Shown here in pieces: positions 9,302-20,428 of a stretch of DNA of 64,000 nucleotides. Below the pieces are notes generated by a model. It saw only the letters and a program-made list of their open reading frames with translations. It did no database searches and had not been told where the DNA came from. The first letter of the stretch is position 1. Each line of letters opens with the position of its first letter. Made by a program: the position numbers and the translations under genes. Source of the stretch: Exiguobacterium sp. KRL4 (GTDB lineage: Bacteria; Bacillota; Bacilli; Exiguobacteriales; Exiguobacteriaceae); contig NZ_MOLV01000004.1 in NCBI RefSeq assembly GCF_001870785.1, forward strand, positions 1 through 64,000, given 5' to 3'.

Positions 9302-9949
9302 ATGCAAAAACCGGTTGTAATTGGTGTGGCTGGAGGAACAGGTTCAGGGAAGACGACGGTCGCACGTTCGCTTGTCGAGGCATTTCCAAGTGAATCCATC
9401 GTCATGATTGAGCAAGATGCTTACTATAAGGACCAAAGTGAGTTATCCATGGAAGAACGTTACCAAACGAACTATGATCATCCATTTGCCTTCGATAATG
9501 ATTTATTGATCGAACATATCAAAGCATTACGCGAAAATCAGGCAGTCGAAAAACCGGTCTACGATTATGTCGCACATACACGAGCAGAAGAAACGATCAC
9601 ACTTGACCCCCGTGACGTCATCATCGTCGAAGGAATTTTAGCGCTTGAAGATGAACGTTTACGGGAATTGATGGATATTAAAGTTTTCGTCGACACGGAT
9701 GCAGATGTTCGGATCCTCCGTCGGATGCAACGTGACATGAATGAACGGGGCCGTTCGATCGACTCGGTCGTCGAACAGTATACGAAAGTCGTTCGTCCGA
9801 TGCATCTTCAGTTTTGTGAACCGACAAAACGGTATGCGGATATCATCGTTCCTGAAGGCGGAGAAAACCACGTGGCCATCGATTTACTCGTCACGAAGAT
9901 CCGGGCGATTCTGGATTACCGGTCGGCACTTGACGAAAGAGGATATTGA
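9302..9949 (+). CDS. udk: Uridine kinase
   Basis: A 215-aa P-loop kinase that phosphorylates uridine and cytidine in pyrimidine salvage. Walker A is [12 protein letters not shown] near the N-terminus, then [38 protein letters not shown] and the lid [13 protein letters not shown]. The frame opens at 9278 inside trmR, but GGAGG at 9287-9291 points to ATG 9302 and family length agrees. It is 20 bases after trmR, so likely co-transcribed with it. Confidence 0.95.
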   Translation: MQKPVVIGVAGGTGSGKTTVARSLVEAFPSESIVMIEQDAYYKDQSELSMEERYQTNYDHPFAFDNDLLIEHIKALRENQAVEKPVYDYVAHTRAEETITLDPRDVIIVEGILALEDERLRELMDIKVFVDTDADVRILRRMQRDMNERGRSIDSVVEQYTKVVRPMHLQFCEPTKRYADIIVPEGGENHVAIDLLVTKIRAILDYRSALDERGY

Positions 9950-9973
9950 TTCCAAAAAAGATGTGAATATACT
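9946..9973 (+). promoter_or_regulatory. Probable promoter of greA
   Basis: TTGATT (9946-9951), 16-base spacer, TATACT (9968-9973). The -35 overlaps the udk stop codon. Confidence 0.5.
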
Positions 9974-10005
9974 ATACTAGTGGAATAAAAAGGAGCGTGA
10001 CAAAA

Positions 10006-10479
10006 ATGGCAGAAAAACAGTATTATATGACGCTTGAAGGGAAAGCCAAGATTGAAAGTGAATTAAACGAATTGAAGTCAGTCCGCCGAAAAGAAGTTGT
10101 TGAAAACATTAAGATTGCTCGTTCATTTGGTGACTTGTCGGAAAACGCGGAATATGATTCAGCAAAAGAAGAACAAGCGATGGTTGAAGGACGGATTGCT
10201 CAGTTGGAAGAGATGTTACGGAACTTCGCGATCATCTCAGAAGATGAAAAAGATATCTCTGTCGTGGGTATTGGAACGACGGTTACATTCTTGATCTTGG
10301 AAGATGATGAAGAAGAGACGTATACTATCGTTGGGAGTGCGGAAGCAGATCCATTCACTGGAAAAATCTCAAACGAATCACCTATCGCCAAAAGTTTATT
10401 TGGTCACAGCGTAGGTGAAAAAGTATCCGTTCAAGCACCAGGTGGAGACTTTGCTGTCAAAATCACATCGATTAAATAA
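10006..10479 (+). CDS. greA: Transcription elongation factor GreA
   Basis: A 157-aa factor that rescues backtracked RNA polymerase by stimulating transcript cleavage. The N-terminal coiled coil includes LTLEGK-like [16 protein letters not shown] and [25 protein letters not shown], where the acidic tip residues ([13 protein letters not shown]) are conserved. The C-terminal FKBP-like domain ends [25 protein letters not shown] at 9997 overlaps the Shine-Dalgarno AAGGAG, so ATG 10006 is the start. It has its own promoter and terminator. Confidence 0.97.
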   Translation: MAEKQYYMTLEGKAKIESELNELKSVRRKEVVENIKIARSFGDLSENAEYDSAKEEQAMVEGRIAQLEEMLRNFAIISEDEKDISVVGIGTTVTFLILEDDEEETYTIVGSAEADPFTGKISNESPIAKSLFGHSVGEKVSVQAPGGDFAVKITSIK

Positions 10480-10487
10480 ATAAGAAC

Positions 10488-10518
10488 TGACAGGAGCCGG
10501 AGCAATCCGGTTTTCTGT
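10488..10518 (+). terminator. Terminator of greA
   Basis: ACAGgagCCGGA-gcaa-TCCGGttttCTGT hairpin; its T-rich 3' arm continues as TTTG. Confidence 0.55.
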
Positions 10519-10536
10519 TTGACTGGGGGAATCGAC

Positions 10537-11244
10537 ATGCCAATCGCAATCATCGGCGCGATGGAAGAGGAAGTCAACTTACTTCGTAATGAATTATCGG
10601 AACGAAAAGATACGGTGATCGCCAATTATCATTTTTATGAGGGATTACTGAACAGTGTACCCGTCGTCATCTTGAAGTCCGGTATTGGGAAAGTCAATGC
10701 GGCGATCGGGACCACACTGTTACTTGATCATTTCAAGCCAAGTGCCGTCATCAACACAGGATCAGCAGGGGGATTCAGAGCAGGTCTGAAAGTGGGCGAT
10801 GTCGTCGTCTCGACAGAAGTCCGTCATCATGACGTCGATGTGACAGCATTTGGTTATGAGTACGGGCAAGTACCAGGAATGCCTGCTGCCTATACGGCAG
10901 ATCCGAAACTCATTGCGACGGCAGAAGCCGTCATTGAACGGATGGAAGCGATTCGTGTCGTACATGGTTTGATCGTGACGGGAGATTCCTTCATTCATGA
11001 TACGGAACGCTCGAACGCCATCAAAACGAACTTTCCGGATGTCGCGGCAGTCGAGATGGAAGCGGCACCGATTGCGCAAGTCTGTCATCAATTCAATGTG
11101 CCGTTCGTCGTGACACGTTCGATTTCGGACAGTGCCGATGAAGAAGCATCCTTATCGTTTGACGAATTTTTAGAGATTGCTTCGATCAATTCGGCGAAGA
11201 TGGTCATGGAAGTCGTCCGGACGTTAGCAGATTCAGAACAATAA
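10537..11244 (+). CDS. mtnN: 5'-methylthioadenosine/S-adenosylhomocysteine nucleosidase
   Basis: A 235-aa nucleosidase that hydrolyses MTA and SAH to adenine and the thio-ribose, feeding methionine salvage and clearing products of SAM reactions. It begins [17 protein letters not shown], has the [19 protein letters not shown] phosphorylase-family motif, [20 protein letters not shown] (substrate Glu pair) and TRSISDSAD with the catalytic Asp. TGGGGGA precedes ATG 10537; an in-frame TTG at 10519 has no ribosome site. Length fits the family. Confidence 0.95.
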   Translation: MPIAIIGAMEEEVNLLRNELSERKDTVIANYHFYEGLLNSVPVVILKSGIGKVNAAIGTTLLLDHFKPSAVINTGSAGGFRAGLKVGDVVVSTEVRHHDVDVTAFGYEYGQVPGMPAAYTADPKLIATAEAVIERMEAIRVVHGLIVTGDSFIHDTERSNAIKTNFPDVAAVEMEAAPIAQVCHQFNVPFVVTRSISDSADEEASLSFDEFLEIASINSAKMVMEVVRTLADSEQ

Positions 11245-11253
11245 GCGTTACCG

Positions 11254-11290
11254 AAAAGAAGGTCCTCTGGAAACAGAACCTTCTTTTCTC
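11254..11290 (+). terminator. Terminator of mtnN
   Basis: AAAAGAAGGT / ACCTTCTTTT stem followed by CTCTTT. Confidence 0.75.
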
Positions 11291-11291
11291 T

Positions 11292-11320
11292 TTGACAAAA
11301 TCAGATTAACGCTTTATATT
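11292..11320 (+). promoter_or_regulatory. Sigma-A promoter of fabH-fabF
   Basis: TTGACA (11292-11297), 17-base spacer, TATATT (11315-11320): a near-consensus promoter whose -10 runs into the FapR operator. Confidence 0.8.
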
Positions 11321-11335
11321 AGTACCAGATACTAA
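11319..11335 (+). promoter_or_regulatory. FapR operator before fabH
   Basis: TTAGTACCAGATACTAA matches the 17-base FapR palindrome (TTAGTACCTRRTACTAA type). It overlaps the 3' end of the -10 and the transcription start, a position suited to repression relieved by malonyl-CoA. A related site lies before fabI at 36489. Confidence 0.88.
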
Positions 11336-11353
11336 TTTTAAAGGAGCAACTAC

Positions 11354-12298
11354 ATGAATATTGGAATTGTAGGACTAGGGACCTCGTTACCCGAACGTCG
11401 CATCACCAATGATGATTTAGCGGCAACGCTTGATACGAGTGATGAATGGATCCGGACACGAACAGGAATCGGAGCACGACATATCGCCGACGAAACGACA
11501 GATGTAACGGATCTTGCAACGGAAGCAGCTCAAAAAGCATTGGCAGATGCGAACTTGACGGCAGATGACATCGGATTGATCGTAGTCGGGACGGCAACAG
11601 GGCGTGCATTTCCTTCGACGGCTTGTATCGTCCAAGACCGAATCGGTGCGTTAGGCGCAACAGCCTTTGATATCAGCGCGGCTTGCAGCGGATTCATTTT
11701 TGCCTTACAAACGGCAGCGAGTATGATGGCGGCGACAACGTCGAAATATGCCCTCGTCATCGGAGCAGAAAAGATGTCGAGTATCGTCGACTGGTCAGAC
11801 CGATCGACCGCGATTCTGTTCGGGGATGGTGCTGGAGCAGTTGTACTCGGTCCGACAGAACAACAGGGTTTAAATGCCTTTGAGCTTGGAACAGATGGTC
11901 GCGGGGCACATCTTCTGTTTAAAGAGTTAGATGGTCCAATTGAAATGAATGGTCGGGAAGTTTTTAAGTTTGCGGTACGAAAATTACCGGACATCGTCGA
12001 AAAAGTCATTCATAAAGCAAACGGGTCACTCGCAGAACTCGATTTGTTGATTCCGCATCAAGCGAACTTACGGATTATCGAAGCGGCACGTGAACGGTTA
12101 GGGATCGAGGAACAGAAAGTCATCGTGACGATTGACGAACATGCCAATACATCTGCTGCATCGATTCCGCTTGCGTTAGAAGAAGCGCGTCGACAAGGAC
12201 GACTTCAACCAGGGACGACACTCGTCCTGGCTGGGTTTGGTGCTGGATTGACTTGGGGAGCTGCTTATATTACTTGGACTAAAGGGGAGAACACATAA
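11354..12298 (+). CDS. fabH: 3-oxoacyl-ACP synthase III (FabH)
   Basis: A 314-aa condensing enzyme that starts fatty-acid synthesis from acyl-CoA and malonyl-ACP; in Bacilli it sets branched-chain primer choice. The catalytic triad is visible: Cys in [13 protein letters not shown] (about residue 112), His in [10 protein letters not shown], Asn in [15 protein letters not shown]. The N-terminus [16 protein letters not shown] and [11 protein letters not shown] are typical. AAGGAGCAAC precedes ATG. It is co-transcribed with fabF 1 base downstream, under the FapR box. Confidence 0.97.
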   Translation: MNIGIVGLGTSLPERRITNDDLAATLDTSDEWIRTRTGIGARHIADETTDVTDLATEAAQKALADANLTADDIGLIVVGTATGRAFPSTACIVQDRIGALGATAFDISAACSGFIFALQTAASMMAATTSKYALVIGAEKMSSIVDWSDRSTAILFGDGAGAVVLGPTEQQGLNAFELGTDGRGAHLLFKELDGPIEMNGREVFKFAVRKLPDIVEKVIHKANGSLAELDLLIPHQANLRIIEAARERLGIEEQKVIVTIDEHANTSAASIPLALEEARRQGRLQPGTTLVLAGFGAGLTWGAAYITWTKGENT

Positions 12299-12299
12299 G

Positions 12300-13538
12300 A
12301 TGATGAGAAAGCGTGTAGTAGTAACCGGTATGGGCGCATTAACACCAATTGGAAATGATGTCGAGACATTTTGGCAGGCATTAAAAGCAGGAGAAAACGG
12401 GATTCGTCCAATGGAACGGTTGGATATCGATGAATACCCAACAAAAGTGACGGGTGAATTACAGGGGTTTGAGATTACAGAATTCATTGAAGCAAAAGAG
12501 GCACGCAAGATGGATCGGTTTGTCCATTATTCGCTTGTCGCGAGTATGGAAGCCGTTAAGGATTCTGGTCTTGACGTCAAAGCCAATGCGGAACGAATCG
12601 GTGTCTGGATCGGATCTGGAATTGGCGGAGTCGAGACGATTGAAAAACAAGCAAAGATTTATTTTGAACGCGGGCATCGTCGTGTCAGCCCATTCTTCAT
12701 TCCGATGATGATTCCGAACATGGCGAGTGGACAAGTCTCGATTTATACAGGAGCAAAAGGTCCAAATAACTGTTCGGTTACAGCCTGTGCTTCAGGAACA
12801 AATGCGATTGGGGAAGCGTTACGTGTCATCGAGCGGGGAGACGCCGACGTGATGATTGCTGGTGGAGCGGAAGCCCCGATCACGAATCTATCGTTTGCTG
12901 GTTTTTGCGCCAATAAAGCGATGTCGACGAATCATGATCCGAATACAGCCAGCCGTCCCTTCGATGAAGGACGTGACGGATTCGTCATGGGCGAAGGGGC
13001 TGGAATCTTAGTTCTTGAAGAATATGAGCATGCGATGGCTCGTGGGGCAACGATTTATGCAGAAGTCAGCGGATACGGTCTGACGGCAGATGCTTACCAT
13101 ATCACGGCACCAGACCCGGATGGTGACGGAGGAGCGCGCGCAATGGCGATGGCGATTCAAGACGCCGGTATCGAACCGCTTGAAGTTCAATACATCAATG
13201 CGCACGGCACGAGCACACCGATGAATGATGTGCTTGAAACAAAGGCGATTCATACGGTATTTGGAGAACATGCTAAAAAACTAGCCATCAATTCGACAAA
13301 ATCGATGATTGGTCACTTGCTTGGTGCGGCCGGCGGAGTGGAAGCAATCGCGGCGATCAAATCGCTTCAAGAGCAAACCATCCATCCGACGATTCACTTG
13401 GAACAACCTAGTGAAGGTTGTGATCTTGATTACGTACGTGAAGGAAGCCGGGCATGGGAACTTGAATATGCCCTCAGTAACTCGTTAGGATTTGGTGGAC
13501 ATAACGCTTCACTTGTTTTCAAACGGTATCATGCATAA
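12300..13538 (+). CDS. fabF: 3-oxoacyl-ACP synthase II (FabF)
   Basis: A 412-aa elongation condensing enzyme of type II fatty-acid synthesis. It reads [16 protein letters not shown] at the start, with the active-site Cys in [13 protein letters not shown], His in [12 protein letters not shown] and His in [15 protein letters not shown]. Two tandem ATGs (12300 and 12303) can start it. The nearest purine run AAAGGGGAGA is 10 or more bases away, so coupling with fabH may matter. A terminator follows. Confidence 0.97.
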   Translation: MMRKRVVVTGMGALTPIGNDVETFWQALKAGENGIRPMERLDIDEYPTKVTGELQGFEITEFIEAKEARKMDRFVHYSLVASMEAVKDSGLDVKANAERIGVWIGSGIGGVETIEKQAKIYFERGHRRVSPFFIPMMIPNMASGQVSIYTGAKGPNNCSVTACASGTNAIGEALRVIERGDADVMIAGGAEAPITNLSFAGFCANKAMSTNHDPNTASRPFDEGRDGFVMGEGAGILVLEEYEHAMARGATIYAEVSGYGLTADAYHITAPDPDGDGGARAMAMAIQDAGIEPLEVQYINAHGTSTPMNDVLETKAIHTVFGEHAKKLAINSTKSMIGHLLGAAGGVEAIAAIKSLQEQTIHPTIHLEQPSEGCDLDYVREGSRAWELEYALSNSLGFGGHNASLVFKRYHA

Positions 13539-13542
13539 GATC

Positions 13543-13592
13543 AAAAAAGTGATTTTAACGGTTCAGTCGACCGTTGAAATTGCTTTTTTTTA
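13543..13592 (+). terminator. Terminator of fabHF
   Basis: AAAGTGATTTTAACGG pairs with CCGTTGAAATTGCTTT around tcagtcga; ends in eight T. Confidence 0.85.
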
Positions 13593-13671
13593 GTGAAATA
13601 GGGTTATGGGTTTTTCAAAAAATGCAAAATAAAAATGAAATAGCAGCTGGTTTTGACGGCGTTTTGAAAAA

Positions 13672-13686
13672 AATATTTAGAAAAAT
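13672..13686 (+). promoter_or_regulatory. CodY-like box and promoter region of first oppA
   Basis: AATATTTAGAAAAAT matches 12 of 15 positions of the CodY consensus AATTTTCWGAAAATT. A promoter TTGCAA-N16-TAAACT (13699-13726) lies just downstream. CodY control of opp genes is known in other Firmicutes; binding here is inference. Confidence 0.4.
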
Positions 13687-13829
13687 CGGATAAAAGGTTT
13701 GCAAAATTATCAGAACATTGTAAACTATTTGTAACGAAGGGTTTTGTTCGAATAGAGATAACGACTTTTTTTTTCGTTCAAAAACCTCAGATTGCTAGCT
13801 TTGGAAATTTTAGGGGGGGTCATCGTATC

Positions 13830-15476
13830 ATGAAAAAGAAAAGTTTTGCTCTGGCTACATCTGTAGCTCTCGTTTCAAGCGCGTTCCTCGCAGCTTGTTC
13901 GACGACGGATTCAAATGACACATCATCGGGCGATAAGAGTTCGGACAAGAAATCAAGTGAGCAGACGCTAAACTTGATTGAAAGTGCGGATATTCCGACA
14001 CTTAACCCAACAACTTCTACGGATGCCGTGTCGTTCAACGTCTTGAACAACACGATGGAAGGTCTTTATCGTTTGGATGACAAGCAACAACCAACACCAG
14101 GTATTGCAGAAAGTCATACGGTTTCAGACGATAAGTTGACGTACACATTCAAGCTACGTGATGCAAAATGGTCGGACGGTACACCGATCACTGCTAAAGA
14201 TTTCGAATATGCGTGGAAAGAAGTTCTGAACCCAGAAAACGCTTCTCAATATGCATACGTCTTCTACAACATCGATGGTGCTGAAGAATACAACACGAAA
14301 AAAGGCGAGCGTGATGCAGTCGGCGTCAAAGCTGTCGACGATAAAACATTCGAAGTGAAATTGAAAGCACCTGCTGATTACTTCCTCGGGTTAACTGGAT
14401 TCGGTCCATTCATGCCGAAATCAGAAGAATTATCGAAGAAAATCGGTAAGGACTTCGGTTCAACTGCAGATAAATCACTTTACAACGGACCATTCAAATT
14501 AACAGAGTGGACACGTGAACAAGGCTGGAAAATGGTCAAAAACGATAACTACTGGGATAAAGACAGCGTCAAGTTGAACACAATTAACGTAAAAGTCGTT
14601 AAAGAGACATCAACTGCCGTCAATCTTTACGAAAAAGGTGACATCGACCGTGCTGGTCTTTCATCAGAGTTCGTTGCCCAGTATCAAGATAACGAAGAGT
14701 TCAAAACTAAAGGTGAGTCAACAATCTTCTACCTTTACTTGAATACGAAAGTCAAAGCATTAAACAACGAAAAAATCCGTCGTGCGATCGACATGGGTTA
14801 CAACAAAAAAGGAATCACAGACGTCATCTTGGCGAACGGTTCAATCCCTGCAAACTTCCTAGTACCAAAAGATTTCGCGAAGGATGAAGACGGAAAAGAC
14901 TTCCGTGAAAAGTACCCGACATTCAATGAGTACAATGCAGACGAAGCGAAAAAACTGTGGGAAGAGGGCTTAAAAGAAATCGGTCAAAAATCGGTTGAAC
15001 TTGAGCTTCTGAACTACGATAGTGATGATGCGAAGAAAATCGGTGAGTTCTTGAAAGGTGAGCTTGAGAAAAACCTTGCAGGTATGAAAGTCACAATCAA
15101 GCAACAACCGTTCAAAAACAAGCTGGATCTCGAAAACAAAGGCGATTTTGAATTCTCATTCGCTGGCTGGGGTCCTGACTATCAAGATCCAATGACGTTC
15201 CTCGATCTCTTCTTGACTGACGGGCCATATAACCGTGGTAAGTGGTCAGATAAAGAGTACGACAAACTCATCAACGATGCGAAAACACAAACAGATGCAA
15301 CAAAACGTTGGTCTGAGCTTCAAGAAGCAGAGAAAATCCTTCTTGATTCTGCAGCGATCTCGCCTGTTTATCAGCGTGGACGTGCATTCATGGTTAAACC
15401 ATACGTCAAAGGGATTGTCGAACATAACTTCGGCGCAGACTTCTCGTACAAATGGGCTTCAATCGAAGGGAAATAA
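13830..15476 (+). CDS. oppA: Oligopeptide ABC transporter substrate-binding lipoprotein (OppA), copy 1
   Basis: A 548-aa lipoprotein. The signal peptide ends in the lipobox LAAC (Cys about 22), followed by a Ser/Asp/Lys-rich linker and the SBP_bac_5 domain (LNPTTSTDAVSFNVLNNTMEGL; YTFKLRDAKWSDGTPITAKD; LYNGPFKLTEW; FSFAGWGPDYQDPMTF). It delivers extracellular peptides to OppBCDF. A very strong GGGGGGG ribosome site precedes ATG. A close paralogue lies at 17555, the other side of the divergent trpS; the two share whole phrases such as TIKQQPFKNKLDLE. It has its own terminator, so this copy is monocistronic. Confidence 0.95.
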   Translation: MKKKSFALATSVALVSSAFLAACSTTDSNDTSSGDKSSDKKSSEQTLNLIESADIPTLNPTTSTDAVSFNVLNNTMEGLYRLDDKQQPTPGIAESHTVSDDKLTYTFKLRDAKWSDGTPITAKDFEYAWKEVLNPENASQYAYVFYNIDGAEEYNTKKGERDAVGVKAVDDKTFEVKLKAPADYFLGLTGFGPFMPKSEELSKKIGKDFGSTADKSLYNGPFKLTEWTREQGWKMVKNDNYWDKDSVKLNTINVKVVKETSTAVNLYEKGDIDRAGLSSEFVAQYQDNEEFKTKGESTIFYLYLNTKVKALNNEKIRRAIDMGYNKKGITDVILANGSIPANFLVPKDFAKDEDGKDFREKYPTFNEYNADEAKKLWEEGLKEIGQKSVELELLNYDSDDAKKIGEFLKGELEKNLAGMKVTIKQQPFKNKLDLENKGDFEFSFAGWGPDYQDPMTFLDLFLTDGPYNRGKWSDKEYDKLINDAKTQTDATKRWSELQEAEKILLDSAAISPVYQRGRAFMVKPYVKGIVEHNFGADFSYKWASIEGK

Positions 15477-15481
15477 TAAAC

Positions 15482-15513
15482 AAGAGCGTCCCCATTTTTG
15501 GGGGCGTTTTTTT
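15482..15513 (+). terminator. Terminator of oppA copy 1
   Basis: GAGCGTCCCC / GGGGGCGT hairpin with seven to eight T. Confidence 0.85.
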
Positions 15514-15528
15514 AGTCTGTCATGAACG

Positions 15529-15565
15529 AAAAAACATCTCTTCTTTACACATAAGAAGAGATGTT
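15529..15565 (-). terminator. Terminator of trpS
   Basis: On the minus strand AACATCTCTTCTT pairs with AAGAAGAGATGTT, followed by TTTTCG. Confidence 0.8.
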
Positions 15566-15584
15566 AGTAGCAACGTCAGAAAAA

Positions 15585-16850
<1,266 letters not shown>

Positions 16851-16901
16851 CGTTCCTCTTACTTTACCATATCTTCGTTTCAGTCGTCATCCTAAATTCC
16901 A

Positions 16902-17282
16902 TTAAACAAATGATAATAGGAGGGAGACGAGGATACATATAAACCCACTCGATAAATAAGGTGCTGTCCGACCTGAAGCCCGCTTTCGTTTTTCTTGAAG
17001 AAGCTCCTCTTCTTCATCTTCGTCTTCGTAATAATCGCCATCCACTTCGCGTAATTTAGCTTCCCGTTGTTTTTTGAAGCCGGCTGTTATGCCTTTAAAA
17101 AAACCATTGGCCGACATGTTGGAGAAAAAGCCGATGGCGAGCAGTAGAAAACCAGAAATGAACAAACCACCCGACAAATGATAGAAAAATGAATGGGTAG
17201 CATCCGTGACGACGGCCCAAATCGTATAGGCTGCTGTTAAAACCAAAGCAATTAAAAGCGGGCGTAATAGTTTAGCTGACAT
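16902..17282 (-). CDS. DUF3899-type membrane protein
   Basis: A 126-aa protein with three predicted membrane helices: residues about 5-25 (LLRPLLIALVLTAAYTIWAV), about 34-54 (LSGGLFISGFLLLAIGFFS) and a C-terminal LSSGFICILVSLLLSFV. Between helices two and three is a cytoplasm-like Lys/Arg then acidic stretch (DGDYYEDEDEEEELLQEKRKR). Family assignment rests on topology and position next to trpS and oppA, as remembered in Listeria and Bacillus; function is unknown. AGGAGG precedes ATG 17282; the longer frame to 17324 has no ribosome site. Confidence 0.65.
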   Translation of the reverse strand: MSAKLLRPLLIALVLTAAYTIWAVVTDATHSFFYHLSGGLFISGFLLLAIGFFSNMSANGFFKGITAGFKKQREAKLREVDGDYYEDEDEEEELLQEKRKRASGRTAPYLSSGFICILVSLLLSFV

Positions 17283-17348
17283 GATGAACCTCCTACACCA
17301 AGATGATAATTTCATTATACGCAAAGCAACAGTTTGTTACGACTATGT

Positions 17349-17379
17349 ACTATTTAGAATATATAAAATAGTAAATAGT
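17349..17379. promoter_or_regulatory. Inverted repeat in the DUF3899-oppA2 divergent region
   Basis: ACTATTT-N17-AAATAGT, AT-rich, placed just upstream of the oppA2 -35. It could be an operator; no regulator can be named. Confidence 0.3.
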
Positions 17380-17391
17380 GTGACTATTCAC

Positions 17392-17420
17392 TTGACGTTA
17401 TTGTTATTCTCACATAAAAT
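17392..17420 (+). promoter_or_regulatory. Sigma-A promoter of oppA copy 2
   Basis: TTGACG (17392-17397), 17-base spacer, TAAAAT (17415-17420), leaving a 5' leader of about 125 bases before the ATG. Confidence 0.65.
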
Positions 17421-17554
17421 CAATTTATCACTTCGTTTAAGTTTTGGAAACTAGGTCAATGCGTTTTGGGGAACGTTGTGGCAGTTTCGACGAGATGTTT
17501 AAAAAATCGTCTATTTGTAGCGGTTTTTAAAATCAAAAAGGAGATGACTCACCG

Positions 17555-19168
17555 ATGAATAAAAAAACAGTCGGTCTCGCGGTATCAGTGATGCTTGCAG
17601 GAAGCGTTGTGCTTGCAGGATGTTCGACAGGTAGCGGAGATAAAGATGCAGGTTCTTCTGAAGGGAAAAAAGTTTTACGATTGACAGATACGTCTGATAT
17701 TACGACGGTCGACCCAGCACAGGCAACGGATGCTGTCGCATTCAACATGATCGGAAACACGATGGAGGGGCTCTACCGATTAGATAAAGACGGTAAAGCG
17801 ATTCCGGCACTCGCAGAAAAAACAGATATCTCAAGTGATAACCTCACATACACGTTTACACTTCGTGATTCAAAATGGTCAGACGGTACACCTGTCAAAG
17901 CCCAAGATTTTGAATTTGCATGGAAACGTGCCGTTGATCCAAAAACAGCTTCAGGTTATGCCTATATCTTTGATACGGTCAAAAACGGTTCAGATGTCTC
18001 ACAAGGTAAAAAACCAGTTGACGAGCTAGGTGTCAAAGCGATTGACGATAAGACACTTGAAGTAAAACTGGAACGTCCAGCACCATACTTCTTGTCACTC
18101 ACATCATTCGGAACGTATACACCAATCAGTGAAGACTTCTACAACAAAAATAAAAAAGATTTCTCGCTTCAACCTGATAAATTGCTCTACAACGGTCCTT
18201 TCGTTTGGACATCATGGAAAACGGATTCAAAACGTGTCCTGACGAAAAACGAAAACTACTGGGATAAAGATGCGGTCAAATTAGATGAAGTCTCAATCAG
18301 TGTCGTCAAAGATACATCGACGGTCGCTAACCTTTATGATACGGATGAGATTGATTATGCAGGACTCACATCCGAGCAAGTCGCGACGTATGAATCAAAA
18401 CCTGAGTTCAAGACAGCGCTTCGTTCTTCAATCGCGTACTTGAAATTCAACAATGAAGACGCGACGATGAAAGATGTCGATGCCCGTAAAGCAATCGCAC
18501 GTGCGATTGATCCAAAAGGCATCACGGACACACTTCTTGCGAACGGTTCGATTCCGACAACAAGTTTCATTCCAAAAGATTTCATCAAAGATGACGCCGG
18601 TAAAGACTACACAAGCGACATCAACTGGTTTGATCGGGATGCAAAAGAAGCAGCTGATCTTTGGAAAAAAGCAAATGGAGACAAAAAAGCAACGATCGAG
18701 CTCTTGTCATTCGACAGCGAAGATGCGAAAAAAATCAGTGAGTACATGAAAGGTCAGATTGAACAAAACCTTCCAAACGTCACGGTTACAATCAAACAAC
18801 AACCGTTCAAAAACAAGCTGGATCTAGAAGCAAAAGGCGACTACCAAATGTCGTATGCACTTTGGGGTCCGGATTATCAAGATCCAATGTCAAACTTGTC
18901 GATTTTTGAGTCAACAAACAGTCAAAATGACATCAAGTATAAATCGTCTGCTTACGATAAATTGTTAAATGCAGCCAACGATGAATCAGATGTCGCCAAA
19001 CGTCTTGATCTCTTTAAACAAGCTGAGTCACAATTGATTGAAAAAGACCAAGCCATTGCACCGATCTACCAAGCAGGTGCAGCTTACTTGAGTCGTCCAT
19101 CAGTCAAAGACTTCAACCGCCAAGTATTTGGTGCTGATTTCCAGTACAAATATGTTGATGTGAAGTAA
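17555..19168 (+). CDS. oppA: Oligopeptide ABC transporter substrate-binding lipoprotein (OppA), copy 2
   Basis: A 537-aa lipoprotein, paralogue of the protein at 13830. The signal peptide ends LAGC (Cys about 23) with a short Gly/Ser/Asp linker. The SBP_bac_5 domain includes TVDPAQATDAVAFNMIGNTMEGLYRLD, TFTLRDSKWSDGTPVKAQDFEFAWK, LYNGPFVW and ALWGPDYQDPM (long items cited only in part as family phrases). AAGGAGATG precedes ATG. It is immediately upstream of oppBCDF but separated from it by a strong terminator, so the receptor can be made in excess over the permease, usual for opp operons. Confidence 0.95.
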   Translation: MNKKTVGLAVSVMLAGSVVLAGCSTGSGDKDAGSSEGKKVLRLTDTSDITTVDPAQATDAVAFNMIGNTMEGLYRLDKDGKAIPALAEKTDISSDNLTYTFTLRDSKWSDGTPVKAQDFEFAWKRAVDPKTASGYAYIFDTVKNGSDVSQGKKPVDELGVKAIDDKTLEVKLERPAPYFLSLTSFGTYTPISEDFYNKNKKDFSLQPDKLLYNGPFVWTSWKTDSKRVLTKNENYWDKDAVKLDEVSISVVKDTSTVANLYDTDEIDYAGLTSEQVATYESKPEFKTALRSSIAYLKFNNEDATMKDVDARKAIARAIDPKGITDTLLANGSIPTTSFIPKDFIKDDAGKDYTSDINWFDRDAKEAADLWKKANGDKKATIELLSFDSEDAKKISEYMKGQIEQNLPNVTVTIKQQPFKNKLDLEAKGDYQMSYALWGPDYQDPMSNLSIFESTNSQNDIKYKSSAYDKLLNAANDESDVAKRLDLFKQAESQLIEKDQAIAPIYQAGAAYLSRPSVKDFNRQVFGADFQYKYVDVK

Positions 19169-19177
19169 TTGAAAATT

Positions 19178-19218
19178 GGAGCGTCCTTGAAACCTATTCA
19201 AGGAACGCTCCTGTTTTA
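19178..19218 (+). terminator. Terminator between oppA2 and oppB
   Basis: GGAGCGTCCTTGAA / TTCAAGGaACGCTCC stem then TGTTTTA. Probably partial, setting the receptor-to-permease ratio. Confidence 0.75.
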
Positions 19219-19501
19219 TACGAATTTTTCTGAATGGGAACTCATTTTTAAGGAAATGTGAACTTTTCGTAAAAAAGATGTTCTAATTACTTTGTTAGCA
19301 AAGTATAATGGAATCAAACGAAAAATTCTGAAATATTGGTTAACTGTGAAAAAACAGCTGCCAGGGGGGCATCGATCAGACCAAAATAAAAAGAATTTTA
19401 ATTTTTACGACAAAATTCTTGAATGTTCCGACAATTTTGGGTCATACTGATTTTATTGATGTTTCGAAAAAAACAGAAAATCTTTATAGGGGGTGCCATC
19501 T
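19219..19501 (+). promoter_or_regulatory. Promoter and CodY-like box before oppBCDF
   Basis: A 280-base gene-free leader. TTCTAA (19281-19286), 17-base spacer and TATAAT (19304-19309) form a plausible promoter with weak -35. A CodY-like box with perfect core TTCTGAAA spans 19322-19336 (11 of 15 consensus positions), about 10 bases downstream of the expected transcription start, a position suited to repression. GGGGGTGCC before ATG 19502 is the ribosome site. Confidence 0.45.
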
Positions 19502-20428
19502 ATGGGCCGTTATTTAGCTCAACGCCTTGTTTACGGCGTACTAACGTTTTTACTCATCGCTTCGTTCACTTTCTTCCTAATGGATCTGTTACCGGGTTCA
19601 CCGTTCCAAAACCAGGAGAAACTTTCGCCTGAACAGTTAGATATCCTTCGGGATAAGTACAACTTGAATGATCCGCTTCCACAACGCTACGCATCGTACA
19701 TGGTTAACTTATTCCAAGGTGATCTTGGAGTATCATTTAAGTACGATAGCCGTCCAGTGACTGACTTAATCATGGAACGTATCGGACCATCTGCTCAATT
19801 AGGTATCCAAGCACTTGTCTTAGGTGTCTTACTCGGTCTTGTTCTAGGTGTTGTTGCGGCACTTCGCCACAATACAGCAGTCGATTACGGCGCGATGTTC
19901 ATCTCAGTACTCGGAATTTCAGTGCCATCATTCGTATTTGCGTCACTTCTTCAATATTATATCGGAGTGAAATGGGGCGTATTGCCAGTTGCCTTCTGGG
20001 AAAGTCCAGCACATACGATTCTTCCTACGGTCTCCTTGTCGCTTGGCGTAACTGCCTCGATCGCACGATTCGTACGGACAGAAATGCTTGAGGTCACGGG
20101 TCAAGATTACGTGACGCTTGCTAGGGCAAAAGGCCTAGATGGCCAATCGATCACATGGAAACACATGGTACGGAACGCTTTGATCCCGGCAATCACGATT
20201 CTTGGACCAATGACGGCAGCCTTGATTACAGGGACATTCGTCATTGAGAAAATCTTTGCGGTACCAGGTCTTGGTGAGTTGTTCGTATCATCCATCACAC
20301 AAAATGACTATACAGTCATCATGGGAACGACACTCTTCTTCTCAGCAGTGTTCATCTTGATGATTTTGATCGTCGATATTCTGTACGGTGTCGTTGATCC
20401 ACGGATTCGTTTGGGGGGTAGTGAATAA
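19502..20428 (+). CDS. oppB: Oligopeptide ABC transporter permease OppB
   Basis: A 308-aa inner-membrane permease. It starts with the GRYLAQRLVYGVLTFLLIASFTFFL helix (first 25 residues, hallmark of OppB/DppB), then a periplasmic stretch with LLPGSPF, and a BPD_transp_1 domain. The EAA loop with the conserved glycine reads DYVTLARAKGLDGQSITWKH (contact with OppD/OppF). Six helices are expected. ATG 19502 is preferred over 19493 because of spacing to GGGGGTG. The stop overlaps the oppC start (TAATG). Confidence 0.96.
   Translation: MGRYLAQRLVYGVLTFLLIASFTFFLMDLLPGSPFQNQEKLSPEQLDILRDKYNLNDPLPQRYASYMVNLFQGDLGVSFKYDSRPVTDLIMERIGPSAQLGIQALVLGVLLGLVLGVVAALRHNTAVDYGAMFISVLGISVPSFVFASLLQYYIGVKWGVLPVAFWESPAHTILPTVSLSLGVTASIARFVRTEMLEVTGQDYVTLARAKGLDGQSITWKHMVRNALIPAITILGPMTAALITGTFVIEKIFAVPGLGELFVSSITQNDYTVIMGTTLFFSAVFILMILIVDILYGVVDPRIRLGGSE

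Noticed and set aside
11530..12009. 159-aa frame antisense to fabH
   Set aside because: Long antisense frames are expected in this codon usage; no ribosome site or family match.
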